Positions 1 to 36,910 of a DNA stretch of 64,000 nt are shown one piece after another. Numbering within the stretch: position 1 is the first letter of the stretch; every line of letters begins with the position of its first letter. A program made the position numbers and the translations under genes. A model generated the notes under the pieces. The model did not search any database and was not told where the DNA came from. It saw only the letters and a program-made list of their open reading frames with translations. Source of the DNA: Larus michahellis (taxonomy: Eukaryota; Chordata; Aves; Charadriiformes; Laridae); NCBI RefSeq assembly GCF_964199755.1, contig NC_133910.1:2998501-3062500 (forward strand). The letters run 5' to 3'.

Positions 1-89
1 TCTCATACTGACACGGAGCAGAAGAGGAGCATCACCGGGGAAGGGGTGACGGAGGCGGTGCCGGGCAGCCTTGCCCTCCTCTGCCCTGC

Positions 90-22766
<22,677 letters not shown>

Positions 22767-22878
22767 CTTTAGTTTTGACTATAGTTCCGTCTCAGTGGCA
22801 CAAATGATCAGCATAAGTAAAGGCAGTGGGCTCCGGGAGCATGCATTTGCTGGGGAGCCTGGACTCCAGAACTGCGCT
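22767..22878 (-). other. LRSAM1: LRSAM1 5' UTR part of the first coding exon
   Basis: On the minus strand a very strong acceptor (a pyrimidine tract of about 35 nt ending CCCACTTATTAG) lies just before 22878. The exon thus runs 22878-22695 with 112 nt of leader before the ATG at 22766-22764. The leader contains several upstream ATGs, each followed by an early stop. The acceptor is inferred from sequence only. Confidence 0.75.
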
Positions 22879-25800
22879 CTAATAAGTGGGGGGAAAAAAA
22901 GAAAAAAAAAGAAAAAAAATCACTGTCTCAGCAATTGTCTTTGTTTAAGCCCTTCCCTGGCTTGATCAAACAGGCTGGTTCCAGCACACCTCCAGGGTGG
23001 AAGTGTTCGCACGAGCCGCAAAAGCACGGCTGTGTCTCTGAGACGCGCTGGTTGCCGTGGTCATCCCTGTGCCAGATAAAGTTAGTCAAGCTGGAACCGG
23101 TACGGAGAAAGGCTATTGAGCCATCAGGAAAACACAGGGTCCCCTCTAGGATAGGAACTAAAAAACCTGTAACTGTCTCAACAGATCAAGCAGTAGGGAC
23201 AAAAACTATTTAAACTCAAAGTCAATTCTGGCACAATAATAAGCCACTATAAAACGTTCCAGAATAAAGTTAGGCTAGAAATGTGAAAAACTCCTAATCC
23301 TGAGAGCAACACAGCTGCCTTCCCCGTCCAGGGCAAGTGAGAACAAACAAGACCCCAGTGAGGTTCAAAATACAGATAACTGTTTGCAAGGGACTTGACG
23401 ACTACGGAGTAGAGCAGAGCCTCCCCTGGCTCATCACACAGCCCGTCCCAGCCGCTTCCCGGGACGTCACGGGGACCCCACTCAGGCACCGAATTGGGAA
23501 GCCCAAGCTAAACTTTGCTTCTCAGATTTAGGGGTTGCCTCGAGGTAAGAAAACACTTGATTCATTTGCTTTCTAGGCAGAAATATTTTCACCATTTTAG
23601 CCACACAGTGAGATGAAAGGATTCTGCTTAAACACCTAATAGCTTAAAGTCAGATTTGTAATAAAGCTAAATCAATTTCCAATAGTCTAATAACTGCCTG
23701 CAAAGCTAAAAGAACCTCACTGCAGAAAAACTCTAACTACAAACCAGAGCCAAATGCTGCTGCCCCAGCCACATGCTGGGGTGAGCTATCTGCCCCCCCA
23801 GGCACTCAGGAGCTTCCCCCACACTCCGTGTCCCCAGGGCAGCCAGACCTTCCCCGAAACGGTTGTTCCAGGTCACTACAGGATTGAGAGCTGGAGAATG
23901 TTTTTCTGTTAATTCAACTGGGCTGTATGCAAAGCCACCAGCTGATTCAAGTGTAAAGGGAAGAGAAGGTGAACCAGAAAGAGGAAAGCATGGATCGCAG
24001 TAAGATGCCTCGTGAAATCAGAACTGCAGGTGGGTGAAGGGGTAAAAGAAACCGGAGTCAGCTCTGGAAGAGTACTCTGAATCAGCAGGGGGAAAAAAAG
24101 GGAGTGTGTTGGCAGATTTTGTGGGAAGGCAGAAAGCTGAGGCTGGACAAGACATGGGCACGCCAGCAGGTGATTAGATGGGTACCAGTTGGCGTGCTGG
24201 GGACCAGCTGGGCAATAAAATCAAGGAAGAAAAGGGGTTCGTCTGATGCTGCATGAGAGTAAGGGGCAAAAACTGGCAAAGAGTCCGAGTTGCGGCTGCT
24301 GGTGAACAACAGCTCACAAAGGGAGCTGATGCAGGGACTGAGTCTGGCTTGGTGATAAGACTGGGGTAAGATGGGAGAAGAGCAGAAGAGCAGCAGTGAG
24401 CCCGAAGGGGGAGACCTGAACTAACTGGGCAGGAAGCCTCGGGGTGCACAAGGAACGTAAGGAGCCATGATCAGCATTGCACGGCAAAGAGGGTGGGCCC
24501 AGGCAGGAGCTACGGCTGCCCGAAGTCCAAATTGAGATACACGCTATGAAGCTTGCACGGAAAGTTTCACTTTGCAAGGTATTTTTTAAACGTCATTTTA
24601 ATAAGCAATTTTAAAAACAATACAAAAAAGTCAGTACATCACCAGTTCACCAGTACGTTCATCAGTGAATGGCACAACTATACAACACAGTTAATTTAGT
24701 GCCCAGTGAAGCTCATGTGTTGTACTTAAAAAAGCTGGGTCTCTGCCAGCTCCGAGTCTACAAACTGGTCCCAAACTATACTGAAAAGCACCTACCCACA
24801 GGATGCAGCCAGAGACGTTCCTCGCACATGGAGATCTCTGCCAAAAACTAAACAGAGCTTTACACAGATAAATCCTTAGTGTAAAATCAAAATAGAACTT
24901 CAGTCTAAATGCATCCAAGCAACTACCCTTCATTTCACTCCAGAAACAAGGGGGGAAGGATGTCCTGTTTCACTGTACTGCTCTCACCGCTCTGCTGGAA
25001 CAAGCTACAAGACGCAGAAGGTGGCTACAAGCTCACTCTGTGCGTTAGAAACAAACCCTAACAGTTTCACGGCTCTTTCCCTGCCATCCCACTTTGCTGT
25101 CTTTCTAACTAGTTCAGACTGCCGAAATGCCCCTCACGCACACCTGCCAGGAGGCAGGGTGAGAGCAAAAGTTCAGAAGACTAGGCAAGAAGGGAAGTTC
25201 ATTCTCAGGAAATGTTTGGAAATGCAGGAAAGCAATCAAGAGCCATAAGCAAGGGTCAGCCATCACACATAGAAACAAAGGGAGGAATTTTATAGATAAG
25301 AAACCAGAAGGACAAGGGTGCTTGCAGCAAGGTATCCGTAACTCTGCTGAACGGGTTCAACTCTCTGCTGAGGACTTATGCATCCCCTTGTCTTGTCTTC
25401 CCTTTCTCTATTACAGCTAGATACCTTTTATTAGTTGTGTGGATAATGGAAAATCATTAAAATTTCACCCAAGAAAATATATAAAGACATGAAGGCTAAA
25501 GGACAGACAGTAGAGCAGGGAAAGAATCGTATCAGGGGTCAAGAGATCAGAGAGTTGGATTGAACAGCCTTTAAATGTCAAAACTTGCCTCAGTGAAAAG
25601 ACACATCGACTCTGCAACAGCAAAGCTGTTGACAAAGCTCTGTGACATCGTCTTTGGGTGCTCTGCTGAACATCATCAATTTTAAGGGAGACTAGCACCC
25701 AGCAGTCATTAACGAGAAGGGCCTTTGACATGTGACCATATTTTATATGATGTATTTTTTACTTATTAAGTTATTGAAAAAACTATGCGTAAGTGCCTGG

Positions 25801-27109
25801 GTCGGCACCCACCCTGCAGTAAGCGAACATCCATGAGCTGCAAACCGCGCGTCCCTGAGGATGCGGTCCCTAAGGTTCATCTTTGCAGGCACCTGCACTG
25901 CCTGAGCAGCAGCAACGCACAAACAGGGCAAGAAAGGGCAGGGGAATGGCCACTGTGTGTTTTACAGTCTGCAGCTGTTGGGATGCTGAGCATAAAATAA
26001 AAATAACCCCCTAATTTTACAAACAAACGTAACCAAAGCGAAATAGCAACACGGATGGACCCAAATCAAACCCCAATTCTTAAAAACATTCTGGGCATCA
26101 TAAATATGGCATGGCGCTGTAACAGACAAGATAGGGGTCTGGAAGAAAGAGAAATTTTATTTTCCCTGGAAAACCATGCTCAGGAGCACAGCAATGGAGC
26201 TGTAAGCCAGTGTCTGGATCTGAGCAGGGCTCCTGCAGAGATGCCGTCTAGTCCTGGAAGACAGTGCTGTCCCCAGACACCTCTCAGGCAGCAGGTCCCG
26301 CTCACTGAGAGGGAGTTATCGAGCGATAGCAGCGGTAGCAGCAAGCCTTGCAGCCCAACATGCACCGGGACAAGATTCGGGATGAAGGCAGAAGGTGAAC
26401 TGCAGCTTTGCACCTGACTCTCCCACAGCACGTTTGCTCTGTGTGCTGGAGAGCTGTCACAACAGTTGTACCACCCCCTGTAACAACCAGGCTCTGCTCG
26501 ATCTGGACCTCTGCTGCCAATCATCGCCTGAAACAAATCTCCTCTCTTCTTCACCAGCTCCAGCTCTGCCTCTCAGTCCTTCCTTCCCCTTACTGTCACT
26601 ATTCTTCTTCTTCTTCTTCTCTTTAGGGATCCCCTGCAGCGTCCCCCTCACACAGCTTCCAAAGGCTATCTTTCTCGATCCTCCTCTTCTTTACTCTTTT
26701 ATCAGCCAGGACGGAGCTGTGCTGTGCCTGAAGGCCCGAGCACCGCCCGCACCGGCCCCGGCACTTGAGGAAAGCAGCAACAATGAGCAAGGGCGGCGTC
26801 TCCTCCCGCAACAAACACACCGGCAACTTCGGGCACCGCCGGCTCCCAAACCCCGCCGCCCCTGCGGAGGCAGCAGAAGCGCTGCACCGTGCCCTGCGCC
26901 TTCCCTCGCCCTCCTGAGGAGCCCGGGCGCGTCCCGGGGGATCTCACACCCTCACGGACCCTCGGGAGGGGCAGAGGCCACCGATCCGCCGCGACACCCG
27001 GCCCCGCCAGGCCCCGCGTCTCCGCACTGAGAGAAGAGCCCCACACACGCTGCCGAGGCCCCGGGGGGGGCCGGTCCCCCCCTCTCCAGCCCGGCACGGC
27101 CCCGCTCAC
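22879..27109 (-). other. LRSAM1 intron 1 (no gene recognised)
   Basis: This is 4.2 kb between the inferred non-coding exon 1 and the first coding exon. It contains the polypyrimidine tract of the acceptor (purine-rich on the plus strand, about 22889-22920), a short (TTC)n run at 26602-26620 and rising GC content from about 26,700 into the CpG island. I see no coding exon, RNA gene or clear transposon. Open frames here lack splice or family support. Confidence 0.6.
26602..26620 (+). repeat. Short (TTC)n microsatellite
   Basis: About six TTC units lie in the upstream part of LRSAM1 intron 1, shortly before the CpG island. It is low complexity with no assigned role. Confidence 0.85.
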
Positions 27110-27200
27110 CGCTCCCCGCCGCCATGACACCACACCTCCCCTCCCGCCCCCTTCGTGGGGGTCACGTGACCTCCGGGCCACGGGCACCATCGAGCAAAGC
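27110..27200 (-). other. LRSAM1: LRSAM1 non-coding exon 1 (inferred)
   Basis: On the minus strand the sequence GGGGAGCG|GTGAGC gives a good donor ending the exon at 27110. Distance to RPL12 and the CpG context fit a first exon. The 5' end is only a guess. It carries the ATG of the spliced upstream ORF. Confidence 0.5.
27161..27170. promoter_or_regulatory. GTCACGTGAC E-box palindrome
   Basis: A perfect 10-bp palindrome with a CACGTG core, the preferred site of USF and MiT/TFE bHLH-zipper factors. It lies near the expected LRSAM1 start. MiT/TFE control of an autophagy-related ligase would be plausible but is inference. Confidence 0.6.
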
Positions 27201-27282
27201 GGCCAGAGCGCCTCGCTCCGACCATAGAGTTTTGCGCAGCGTCCCCGCGGCCCGCGGGCGGGAGTGTCGGCCGCCCCGCCCC

Positions 27283-27292
27283 TCTCGCGAGA
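27283..27292. promoter_or_regulatory. TCTCGCGAGA CpG-island promoter motif
   Basis: A perfect palindrome TCTCGCGAGA, a core element of many vertebrate CpG-island promoters that is bound by BANP when unmethylated. It lies about 45 bp upstream of the likely RPL12 start and between the two divergent genes, so it could serve both. Confidence 0.75.
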
Positions 27293-27301
27293 TCTCGGCG
27301 G

Positions 27302-27341
27302 GTATATCCGGTGCCCGCGCGCCGCCGGCCCTCTCTCCGCC
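27302..27341 (+). promoter_or_regulatory. RPL12 TATA-like element and 5' TOP start
   Basis: A 'gtatatcc' element at about 27302-27308 is followed about 25 bp later by the pyrimidine run 'ccctctctccgcc' at about 27329. This is the usual layout of ribosomal-protein promoters, where transcription starts at a C within a pyrimidine tract and gives a TOP mRNA controlled by mTOR/LARP1. The exact start is inferred. Confidence 0.6.
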
Positions 27342-27398
27342 GCCGCGCCGGGCCGCAGTCGCTGTTATCCGCCGCCATCCGGGCCCGCCGCTGCTGCC

Positions 27399-30064
<2,666 letters not shown>

Positions 30065-30127
30065 AACTGCAGAAGAGAAGTTGCCATGCGAAGGTTCCTT
30101 AAGTATTCTGTAACACCTTAAATACTC

Positions 30128-30133
30128 AATAAA
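30128..30133 (+). terminator. RPL12 poly(A) signal AATAAA
   Basis: A canonical AATAAA lies 64 nt after the stop codon, followed by a TG-rich stretch (ctgtctgtaacagtgttgct) suited to the downstream element. This gives the very short 3' UTR usual for ribosomal-protein genes. Confidence 0.85.
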
Positions 30134-31555
30134 AGACCCAGCTGTCTGTAACAGTGTTGCTGGCTTGATTTGTCCTTGTCCCACGCTGCATGAATAGTGG
30201 GTTTTGGCTGTGTTTTAGCAGGTTTTGCCCTCTGCATCAACCAGGGTGTTAATTCTTATACAAACTTCAAGGCCGGAAGATGCTCGCTTCCCGTTTGCTG
30301 CCCTGCAGCAGTGCTGCCCTGGCTTGCTGCGGCACTGAGCTTAGAGAAGTGGAGTTCCCTCCAGCCAGCACTCCAGTAAAGAGCGGCCTGTGTAAAGCTT
30401 TCTGCGAGCTCTGGTCTTGCCAGTGCCAAATGTGCGGCTCGGAGCAGCGGGTGTTTCCCTTCGTTAGGGCAGATGCTGTAGTAACGGGTCTGGCCTCCCC
30501 TGAACCTCCACACCCAGGACACAAACGCATCCTGAGGCTTGAAAAGGGCTTTGCGGGCTGCCTGCTCATAACCCTGGGTGAGAGGTGCTGTGTGGGGGTG
30601 CGGGATGGAAGGGCCCCGAGTCCCTCTGAAATGACACCCGAGGTGTGGCTGTTCAGCCAGCATCTGCAGGAGCCAGGGGAGAACGGCTCTGTGGGCCTGG
30701 CAGTGTGTACCATGGCACGTTATTGCCAGGAGGAACCTCTGGCCTTGGTGGCATTTCTGTTGTAGAACATACCCGATTTTCTGCTGCTCGGCTTTTTCTC
30801 CTGCCTTGAAGCAGAGGAAATACTGGATTTTCTACTGGTGACCAGGACAAGTACACATGTTCTTGAGCTGAATTTATTTTGTGCTTGATTCCCTCGCTGT
30901 AGAGGAGCAAGCGTCTTAATTCTGGGTGAAATCTGTGGTCCTGTTTCATAGAGTTGTAAAAGCCCCAGTCTCATGTTTCTTGGGTCTCCTGATTCCTTGA
31001 ATGGTGACAGTGGGGGAGCAGGGTGAGCAAGCCCTACCGTCCCTCTCTGCATCGTGTGTTCTCTGAAAAACAAAGCTGTGTAAGTGCTGGTGTTTCCCTC
31101 ATTATGGGCATTCTGTAAATCCAGTGCTGCTGCTTGTCAAGAAACGGATCCTAAAACCTGGCTGAGCCACGAATAGCAGTGAATATTCTGGCTGTTTCTG
31201 GGAGTAACTGCACCCTCAGGAGCGATGACCTGCTGAAGAGCTGCTGCACGTAGACAAAAGGAGTTTGCCTTGCTAATGGCACCCTCCTGAAGGAAAGGCA
31301 ACTGCTCACTGGGGATGGGAAGGCTGTTACAAGAGGTGTCCGTGCCCACGATGGTGTGGATGGGGTAGGGATATAAGTACAGATATTGAAAAGCGTGGTG
31401 AGGAAAGAGCAAAAGGTTTAGCTTGGTTTATTCAAAATGAGCTTTTTTTGGCAAAACTCTTAAGGCGGGGGGGGAGGGGGTGGCTTGCAAACACCACCGT
31501 AGGGATGTCATCCAATGAGGGGGGGGAAGGAACTTCTAAGCTCAGCTACAGCCCG

Positions 31556-31577
31556 TTTAACCCCTGGAGGGGTTAAA
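31556..31577. repeat. Perfect 22-bp inverted repeat
   Basis: TTTAACCCCT, then GG, then AGGGGTTAAA. The arms are exact reverse complements with a two-base centre. No function assigned. Confidence 0.85.
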
Positions 31578-32003
31578 CACATTCTGCGCGCTTCAGGCTT
31601 CATGCTTGAAACCCTTGTACTTCACAGGTTTTGGCACCTGGTTCTCACCCGAAAGCTCTCGGCTGTCACGGGGGTAGGGCTGAGGCGTGGGTAGAACCAA
31701 AGATCTTGGGGAAACCTTGTTCTATTTTCAGCGAGGGCTGGATTTTCCCTTGGGGCAACACAGCGTGAGGGATGACGTGGTCTTGCAGGCTGTGGAAAGC
31801 TCTGTTAGAAGCAAAGAGAAATTACGCTGGTAATAAGAATGCTTTAGCTGACTTGGGTATTGCTAAAAGCCCTATTAACAGCAGCATTATGATCGCAGTT
31901 TGCTTCAGCCCTAGCAGAGCAACCTGGGAAAAAAAGAGGAGTCATGAACGTTAAGTTAGAGTCGTTTTTCCAAAGGGAAAGGGGATCAAATTCTTCCCAA
32001 GTT

Positions 32004-32164
32004 AATCCCAGAACGGTGGGGGTTGGCAGGGCCCTCTGGAGATCACCCAGTCCCACCCCCGGCCAGAGCAGGGTCACCCAGAGCAGGTGGCACAGGAACG
32101 CGTCCAGGCGGGGTTGGAATGTCTCCAGAGACAGAGACTCCCCCACCTCTCTGGGCAGCCTGTG
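32004..32164 (-). repeat. CR1 LINE 3' fragment
   Basis: Reverse-oriented CR1: 'ggggttggcagggccctctg', 'gagatcacccagtcccaccc', 'ctgggcagcctgtg'. From about 32021 to 32164 it differs from 36937-37074 at a single base (a/g at the 'gagacrgagac' site), so both derive from a young subfamily or one is a copy of the other. Confidence 0.9.
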
Positions 32165-34976
32165 ATGCTGAGCTGTGCGAGCCTTGGTCTCTGAAAAATG
32201 TTCTGCAAGGTGTGTTTTCCTCCTCTGCAAAGTGCTGACAGCACTTGACCAACTTTTTTCTTCAGTTTTGCCAATAACTCTCACAGTTATTCTTGCAGGG
32301 CACTTACAGCCCCAGAGGGAAACTTCCCGGCCGGAGCTCTACTACAGCGAGCGGGGCTGTGAAGCGGTGAGCCTGGCAGGAACTGGGGAGGGAAAAACAG
32401 TTCTGCTACTACTTGTAGGGGTGTGCAGGAGAGCGCTGCTGTAGGTGCTCGCTGGGCTGCTAAAATTCATTAAAAGGGGTCTGGATTAGGTACCAGGATC
32501 TACCCGAGTCCTTTGCAGGAAGAAGCCCATGCAGCAGGAGGCTGCGGCAGGGAATTGACTTCCGCGGCGTCGGACACACCGGGTGCCGGATGAGCTGAAG
32601 CCTGTGTAAACGGGGAAACTCCAAATAAATTCCATCCCCAACTGAACGGGAGGAGGTGTGCACCTGCAGCAATGTTTATTTCTAAAGTATATGCAAGTCA
32701 TGCGTTATTTTCCAGTATACAAAGCACTCCGCAATTCCTAAGCGGCTGTAGTTGGAGGCTGCTTAGATGCCGAGCAATGGTGTGCTGCTCTGGTGACACC
32801 AAACCTCTGGGTTTGCCGGAGCTCAGCTTGGGCACAGGGCAGCCATGTCCCAGGAAGGCACCTCGCACCGCTTGTGAGGCGCGATGGGTACGTTGTGTGG
32901 GATCTTCAGAAATCACCTCTATTTGCACAAGATTTAACACAAACTGCTGCTTTGACAAGACTTCAGTTTCCAGTCTGCCCCTGATGAAGTACCTACTGGT
33001 GAAGCAGGTAGAACCTAATGAAGGTGGAGGCCGGGAAAGGAGAATTCTCCCAGCCTGTCCTTGCAAGACCCAAAATACCGAGGCACACCAAGGCCAGCCC
33101 AAAGGAACTGTGAGTCCTGTCTGTTTTCCACCGTAGTCCTGCTGTCTGGAATATTTAATGGAGCAACGGCTCTGGAATTGTGCATTGAGCTCATGGCAGA
33201 AGGGAGATGCCGGGGTCTTTGGAGAAGGGCCGGGCTGGCGGTTCAGCGGAGGGGGATGTGTGGGCCAAGGAGCTCGGGCTGACCGGAGCGCTTAGGATTT
33301 CTGAGAAGATCCACTTTTGTCCTCCTTTCCCTGATGAAATGCGTGTACGTTGCCCCGGTGACTTGAAGGCCACGGAGACTGAAGACCGGCTGTAGTGAAA
33401 TAGGGCAAGGGATGACAAGAAAAATGAGTTTTTACCAGATCAAACCGCCATGGCAGGCACCAATTTCACAGTACATCCCAACCTGTGACTCAGTGTGCAG
33501 GGAGGAGCTGGACCCTCCTCGTTCCTAAGGCAAAAGTGACCAAAGCCTGACCCAGGTGTCCCCAGAAATTGCGTCTCCCTGCGGAACCCACGAGGTTTTG
33601 TGGCTCAGCCCTCGCTGTCCGTCTCGGCTGCGTCCCGCTCACAGGCGGCGCAGGGGTTTGTGCGGCCCCTTCGGCGGAGAGAAGTGGAAAGCAGGAGAGT
33701 TCGTGGCTTTCCTCTTTCTCTGCTTTTTCTCCTGCTGCTTTGAGGGCCTTTTTCTGAAGCAACCGGGGAACGAAGCAGAAACAAGGCTGAAATCCCAGAC
33801 GCTTGCCATCTTTAATTCCTTGGCTTGGAGTTGGCCGTGTTTCAAGCCAGGAACAGAGCTTGGGTGCTCCCTGAAGCAGGGGCAGGTGGGTTCCTCATGC
33901 TGTGTGACCTCTTGCCTTCCCCACCTCTCAAAGGACATGGATTGCAACAAATTCCGATAAGGTATAGCGGGGAGGGGGGGGGAAATCTTCTGTGACGCGT
34001 GGTCACAGACGGCCAAGGGGATGTGGTGGGATCTCCGTCCTCGGCGGTACCCAGAGCTCAGCCTGACGCTGTACTGGGAGAGCTGGGCAGGGGGTTGGGA
34101 CCCTTCCCAATGAAGTTACGCAGCGATGCCATGACAAAGCTGTGCAAAGGCTTGCACTGCCCGAGGCAGGACAGCCTGCCAGGGGACTGCAGCACTCTTT
34201 TCAGCAGCAATTTTAGTTTAAAGAGGGTTAAAGTGTGTGTTGACCCCCCGCTTAGGTGTGAAACCCAAGAGTCTCAGGGGTCGCCAGCCTCGTGGGTGCC
34301 CGGGGCTGTCCACGTGCCACTGCACGCACACACTGTGGGTTTTCCCCCACTTGGCAGCACTGGAAATAATTGGAAAAATGATTTCTTTTGCTTAAGGGAA
34401 ATCCTCTGGGGGCAGGACACATAACCTTTCCCATGCCACCTTGGGGCACGTGCTCTGGTAGAAGCGATGTAGTGCTCGGGAGCAGGGTACTACCCTGCCA
34501 ATAATTCGTTTTTCCCAAACCAGGCTGCTTAGAAAGGAGGCAAAGGGCTTGGTAAAGATAGTAACAACCTACGTTAGCTTCACATTTAAAATCCATCTTC
34601 TTCATAACTTGGTTTGTGCTCCAAAGCCAGAGGTTTTTTCCCCACTCTGGTGACCTGCAGGAGGAAGGAGGGAAAGGGACACTGAGAAGTGCTGAGCCCT
34701 TCCCTTGGCGCTGGTGGCCTGAGAGCTTGGCATGCGTTAAGGGGAACGAACTTTCTCATTTCCCTGAGACAAAACAGGCCTTGAAAAGCCAACTTTTTGG
34801 GATTTGTGGCTTCCTGCATTACAAAATGTTAGGCTAGAAAATATGAATTTTGTTAGAGCTTGGTGTAGAGTACTGAAGGCCCAGGGGGCAGCTTCCCCCC
34901 TGCTCGCCTGCGACACCCGCCGTAACAGTGGGTGCAGTGGAGTTAGTGCTGCTCACTGTGGGCACAGTGGGGAAGG

Positions 34977-35497
34977 GAGAGACCCCCCCTCACAGCGCTG
35001 CCTCCAGCTCTGGGAGCACCAACGTGAGAAGGACACGGAGCTGTTGGAGCAGGGCCAGAGGAGGCCTCGGAGATGCTGGGAGGGCTGGAGCCCCTCTGCT
35101 GTGGGGACAGGCTGAGAGAGCTGGGGGGGTTCAGCCTGGAGAAGAGAAGGCTCCGGGGAGACCTTAGAGCCCCTTCCAGTCCCTAAAGGGGCTCCAGGAA
35201 AGCTGGGGAGGGACTCTGGAGCAGGGAGGGGAGCCATGGGATGAGGGGGAATGGTTTTAAAATCAGAGAGAGGAGATTTAGATTGGATCTCAGGCAGAAA
35301 TTCTTGGCTGTGAGGGCAGTGAGCCCCTGGCCCAGGTTGCCCAGAGAAGCTGTGGCTGCCCCATCCCTGGAGGGGTTCAAGGCCAGGTTGGACGGGGCTT
35401 GGAGCAACCTGGGCTGGTGGGAGGTGTCCCTGCCCAGGGAAAGGGTGGCACTGGATGATCTTTAAGGTCCCTTCCAATCCAAACCATTCTATTCTAT
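34977..35497 (+). repeat. CR1 LINE 3' fragment (plus strand)
   Basis: A 5'-truncated CR1 of about 520 bp starting near 'gggagagacccccc', with 'gagctgttggagcagggcca', 'ggttcagcctggagaagaga' and 'ggttgcccagagaagctgtg', ending with the tail 'ccattctattctatg'. It retains parts of the ORF2 C-terminus. It is closely similar to the inverted copy at 54411-55320. Confidence 0.93.
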
Positions 35498-36910
35498 GCA
35501 ACCTGGCATTGCCCGGTGAGTGGGAGCCATTGGTGGGCGCTCATGGGGGTGTGGATCCTGTCCTGTCGAGCTCACGAGCAGCACGGTGGGGTGGGAACCC
35601 CTCGCTACTGGCGCTCCTCTGCTGTTTCTGAACCCAAAACAGCCAGTGGAGCATGGCTGTGCCACTGGTGCTGTCCTCGGGCTGTCACTACCGCCTGGTC
35701 CGATGCCATCGTGCTCGGCCAGCTGCAGAGTGCGTCTGTCCCCATGAGTGGGAATTCGACTCTGTGCCCCCCCCAGCAGAAGACCCAGCGCTGGGCAGAT
35801 GCCCTGCTCTTTGCAAAGGGAGGGGAGGTGGTCTCCATCCACCGCCACCTGCCGCCTCTGTGGCCTCGGGAGCACCATGCCCTTCTGCGGTGTCCCTGAG
35901 GGCAGGGAACCCCACTGAGAGGGTGTCATGGGACACACAGAGGGTGGCAAAAGGAGGAAAAAAAGGCCCAAATAGGAAAGGGAGCTTTTCTGGTGTAAAG
36001 GCGGGGGGAGCCTGTGTTCAGGAGGAGCTGCAGGCAGAAGCTCTGGCTGGAAATGGGTCTCGGGCAGCACACCCCCACGGCTCACCTCCCCTGGGCATCG
36101 GAGCCAAGCAGTGCCTGGTGCTCCATGGCCCTTCCCGGGAGCTGGGCGGGCTGGGGTCCCCATGGGGGCTAAACACAAGCAGCACCACCAGCAGACTTCC
36201 CAAACGGAGGCAATCCTGCAAACCTTGTGGGGTTTTTTTGGGGGGAGGGAAGATGCAGGGCTGAAATCATGAACCCGAATTGCTGCGGTGCCCTCACGTG
36301 CCCACTCACAGCCCAAAATAACCCCCGGTGCTGGAAGGGCTGACACTAAACTGGTCCCGCGGGGAGCCCTTCGCCGCGGGGAGACCTCACAGCGGCGTTT
36401 TGTCTGGGAGAAATGTCCTCCGGGTCTCCCACCACCCCTGGGGCTGGTTGCCCGCCCCAGGCAGGGCACGGTGAGTTCGGTCACCATGGCCCACGCCAGG
36501 TGTCACTCACCACCCCCAGGCACACCTCAACACGCATCGGCGTCACCAGCATCGCTCCCGATTTCCCCCTGGCCCAGAAAATCTCTTCTCCCCATCCACG
36601 GAATAAGAAGCCCCCGATTTCAGCCCAGCATCTCCAGCCCCCGCGAGGAGAGATGTGGAGGGGAAGCAGGGCATCCTCCAGCCCGGGTGAAGGCCCGCTG
36701 TGCCGAGCACCAGACACCAGCGCCGGCAACTGCGGTACCACGGGCTCGCGTTGGTTTTCTCTCTTTCAGAGGTACAGCCACAATCATCAAAACCCACAAT
36801 CATCAAAAATGAAGCGATCCCCCTGATAAACCAATGTGCATGGTCATTAATTCACTGCGCGTTCCTTTCCATTCCAATTAGCAATTTACTTTATTTATTT
36901 TTTTTTTACA

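Larger units (their letters stand above)
22808..27125 (-). promoter_or_regulatory. Spliced upstream ORF in the LRSAM1 leader (28 codons)
   Basis: If exon 1 (donor at 27110) is spliced to the acceptor before 22878, an ATG at 27125-27123 in good context (GTC-ATG-G) opens a frame MAAGSERSSGVQAP... that crosses the junction and stops at TGA 22810-22808. That is 41 nt before the LRSAM1 start codon. A second in-frame ATG and two further short overlapping uORFs lie in the same leader. Such uORFs usually lower or condition translation of the main frame. Whether the transcript starts upstream of 27125 is inferred, not seen. Confidence 0.5.
26850..27398. promoter_or_regulatory. CpG-island bidirectional promoter of LRSAM1 and RPL12
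   Basis: A GC- and CpG-rich block lies between the divergently transcribed LRSAM1 (minus) and RPL12 (plus). It contains a TCTCGCGAGA palindrome (27283-27292), a GTCACGTGAC E-box palindrome (27161-27170), GC boxes, and a TATA-like element followed by a pyrimidine-rich start for RPL12. The human genes are also head-to-head a short distance apart, so the arrangement is ancestral. The boundaries given are approximate. Confidence 0.8.

Noticed and set aside
26395-27030. Open frame of 211 codons upstream of the LRSAM1/RPL12 CpG island
   Set aside because: It runs antisense through the LRSAM1 intron 1 sequence into CpG-rich DNA, with Ser/Pro-rich low-complexity content and no supporting signals.
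35489-36487. Minus-strand open frame of 332 codons between RPL12 and ZMYND19
   Set aside because: No recognisable domain, no splice or promoter support, proline/glycine-rich composition from GC-rich DNA; it overlaps equally long frames in other registers.
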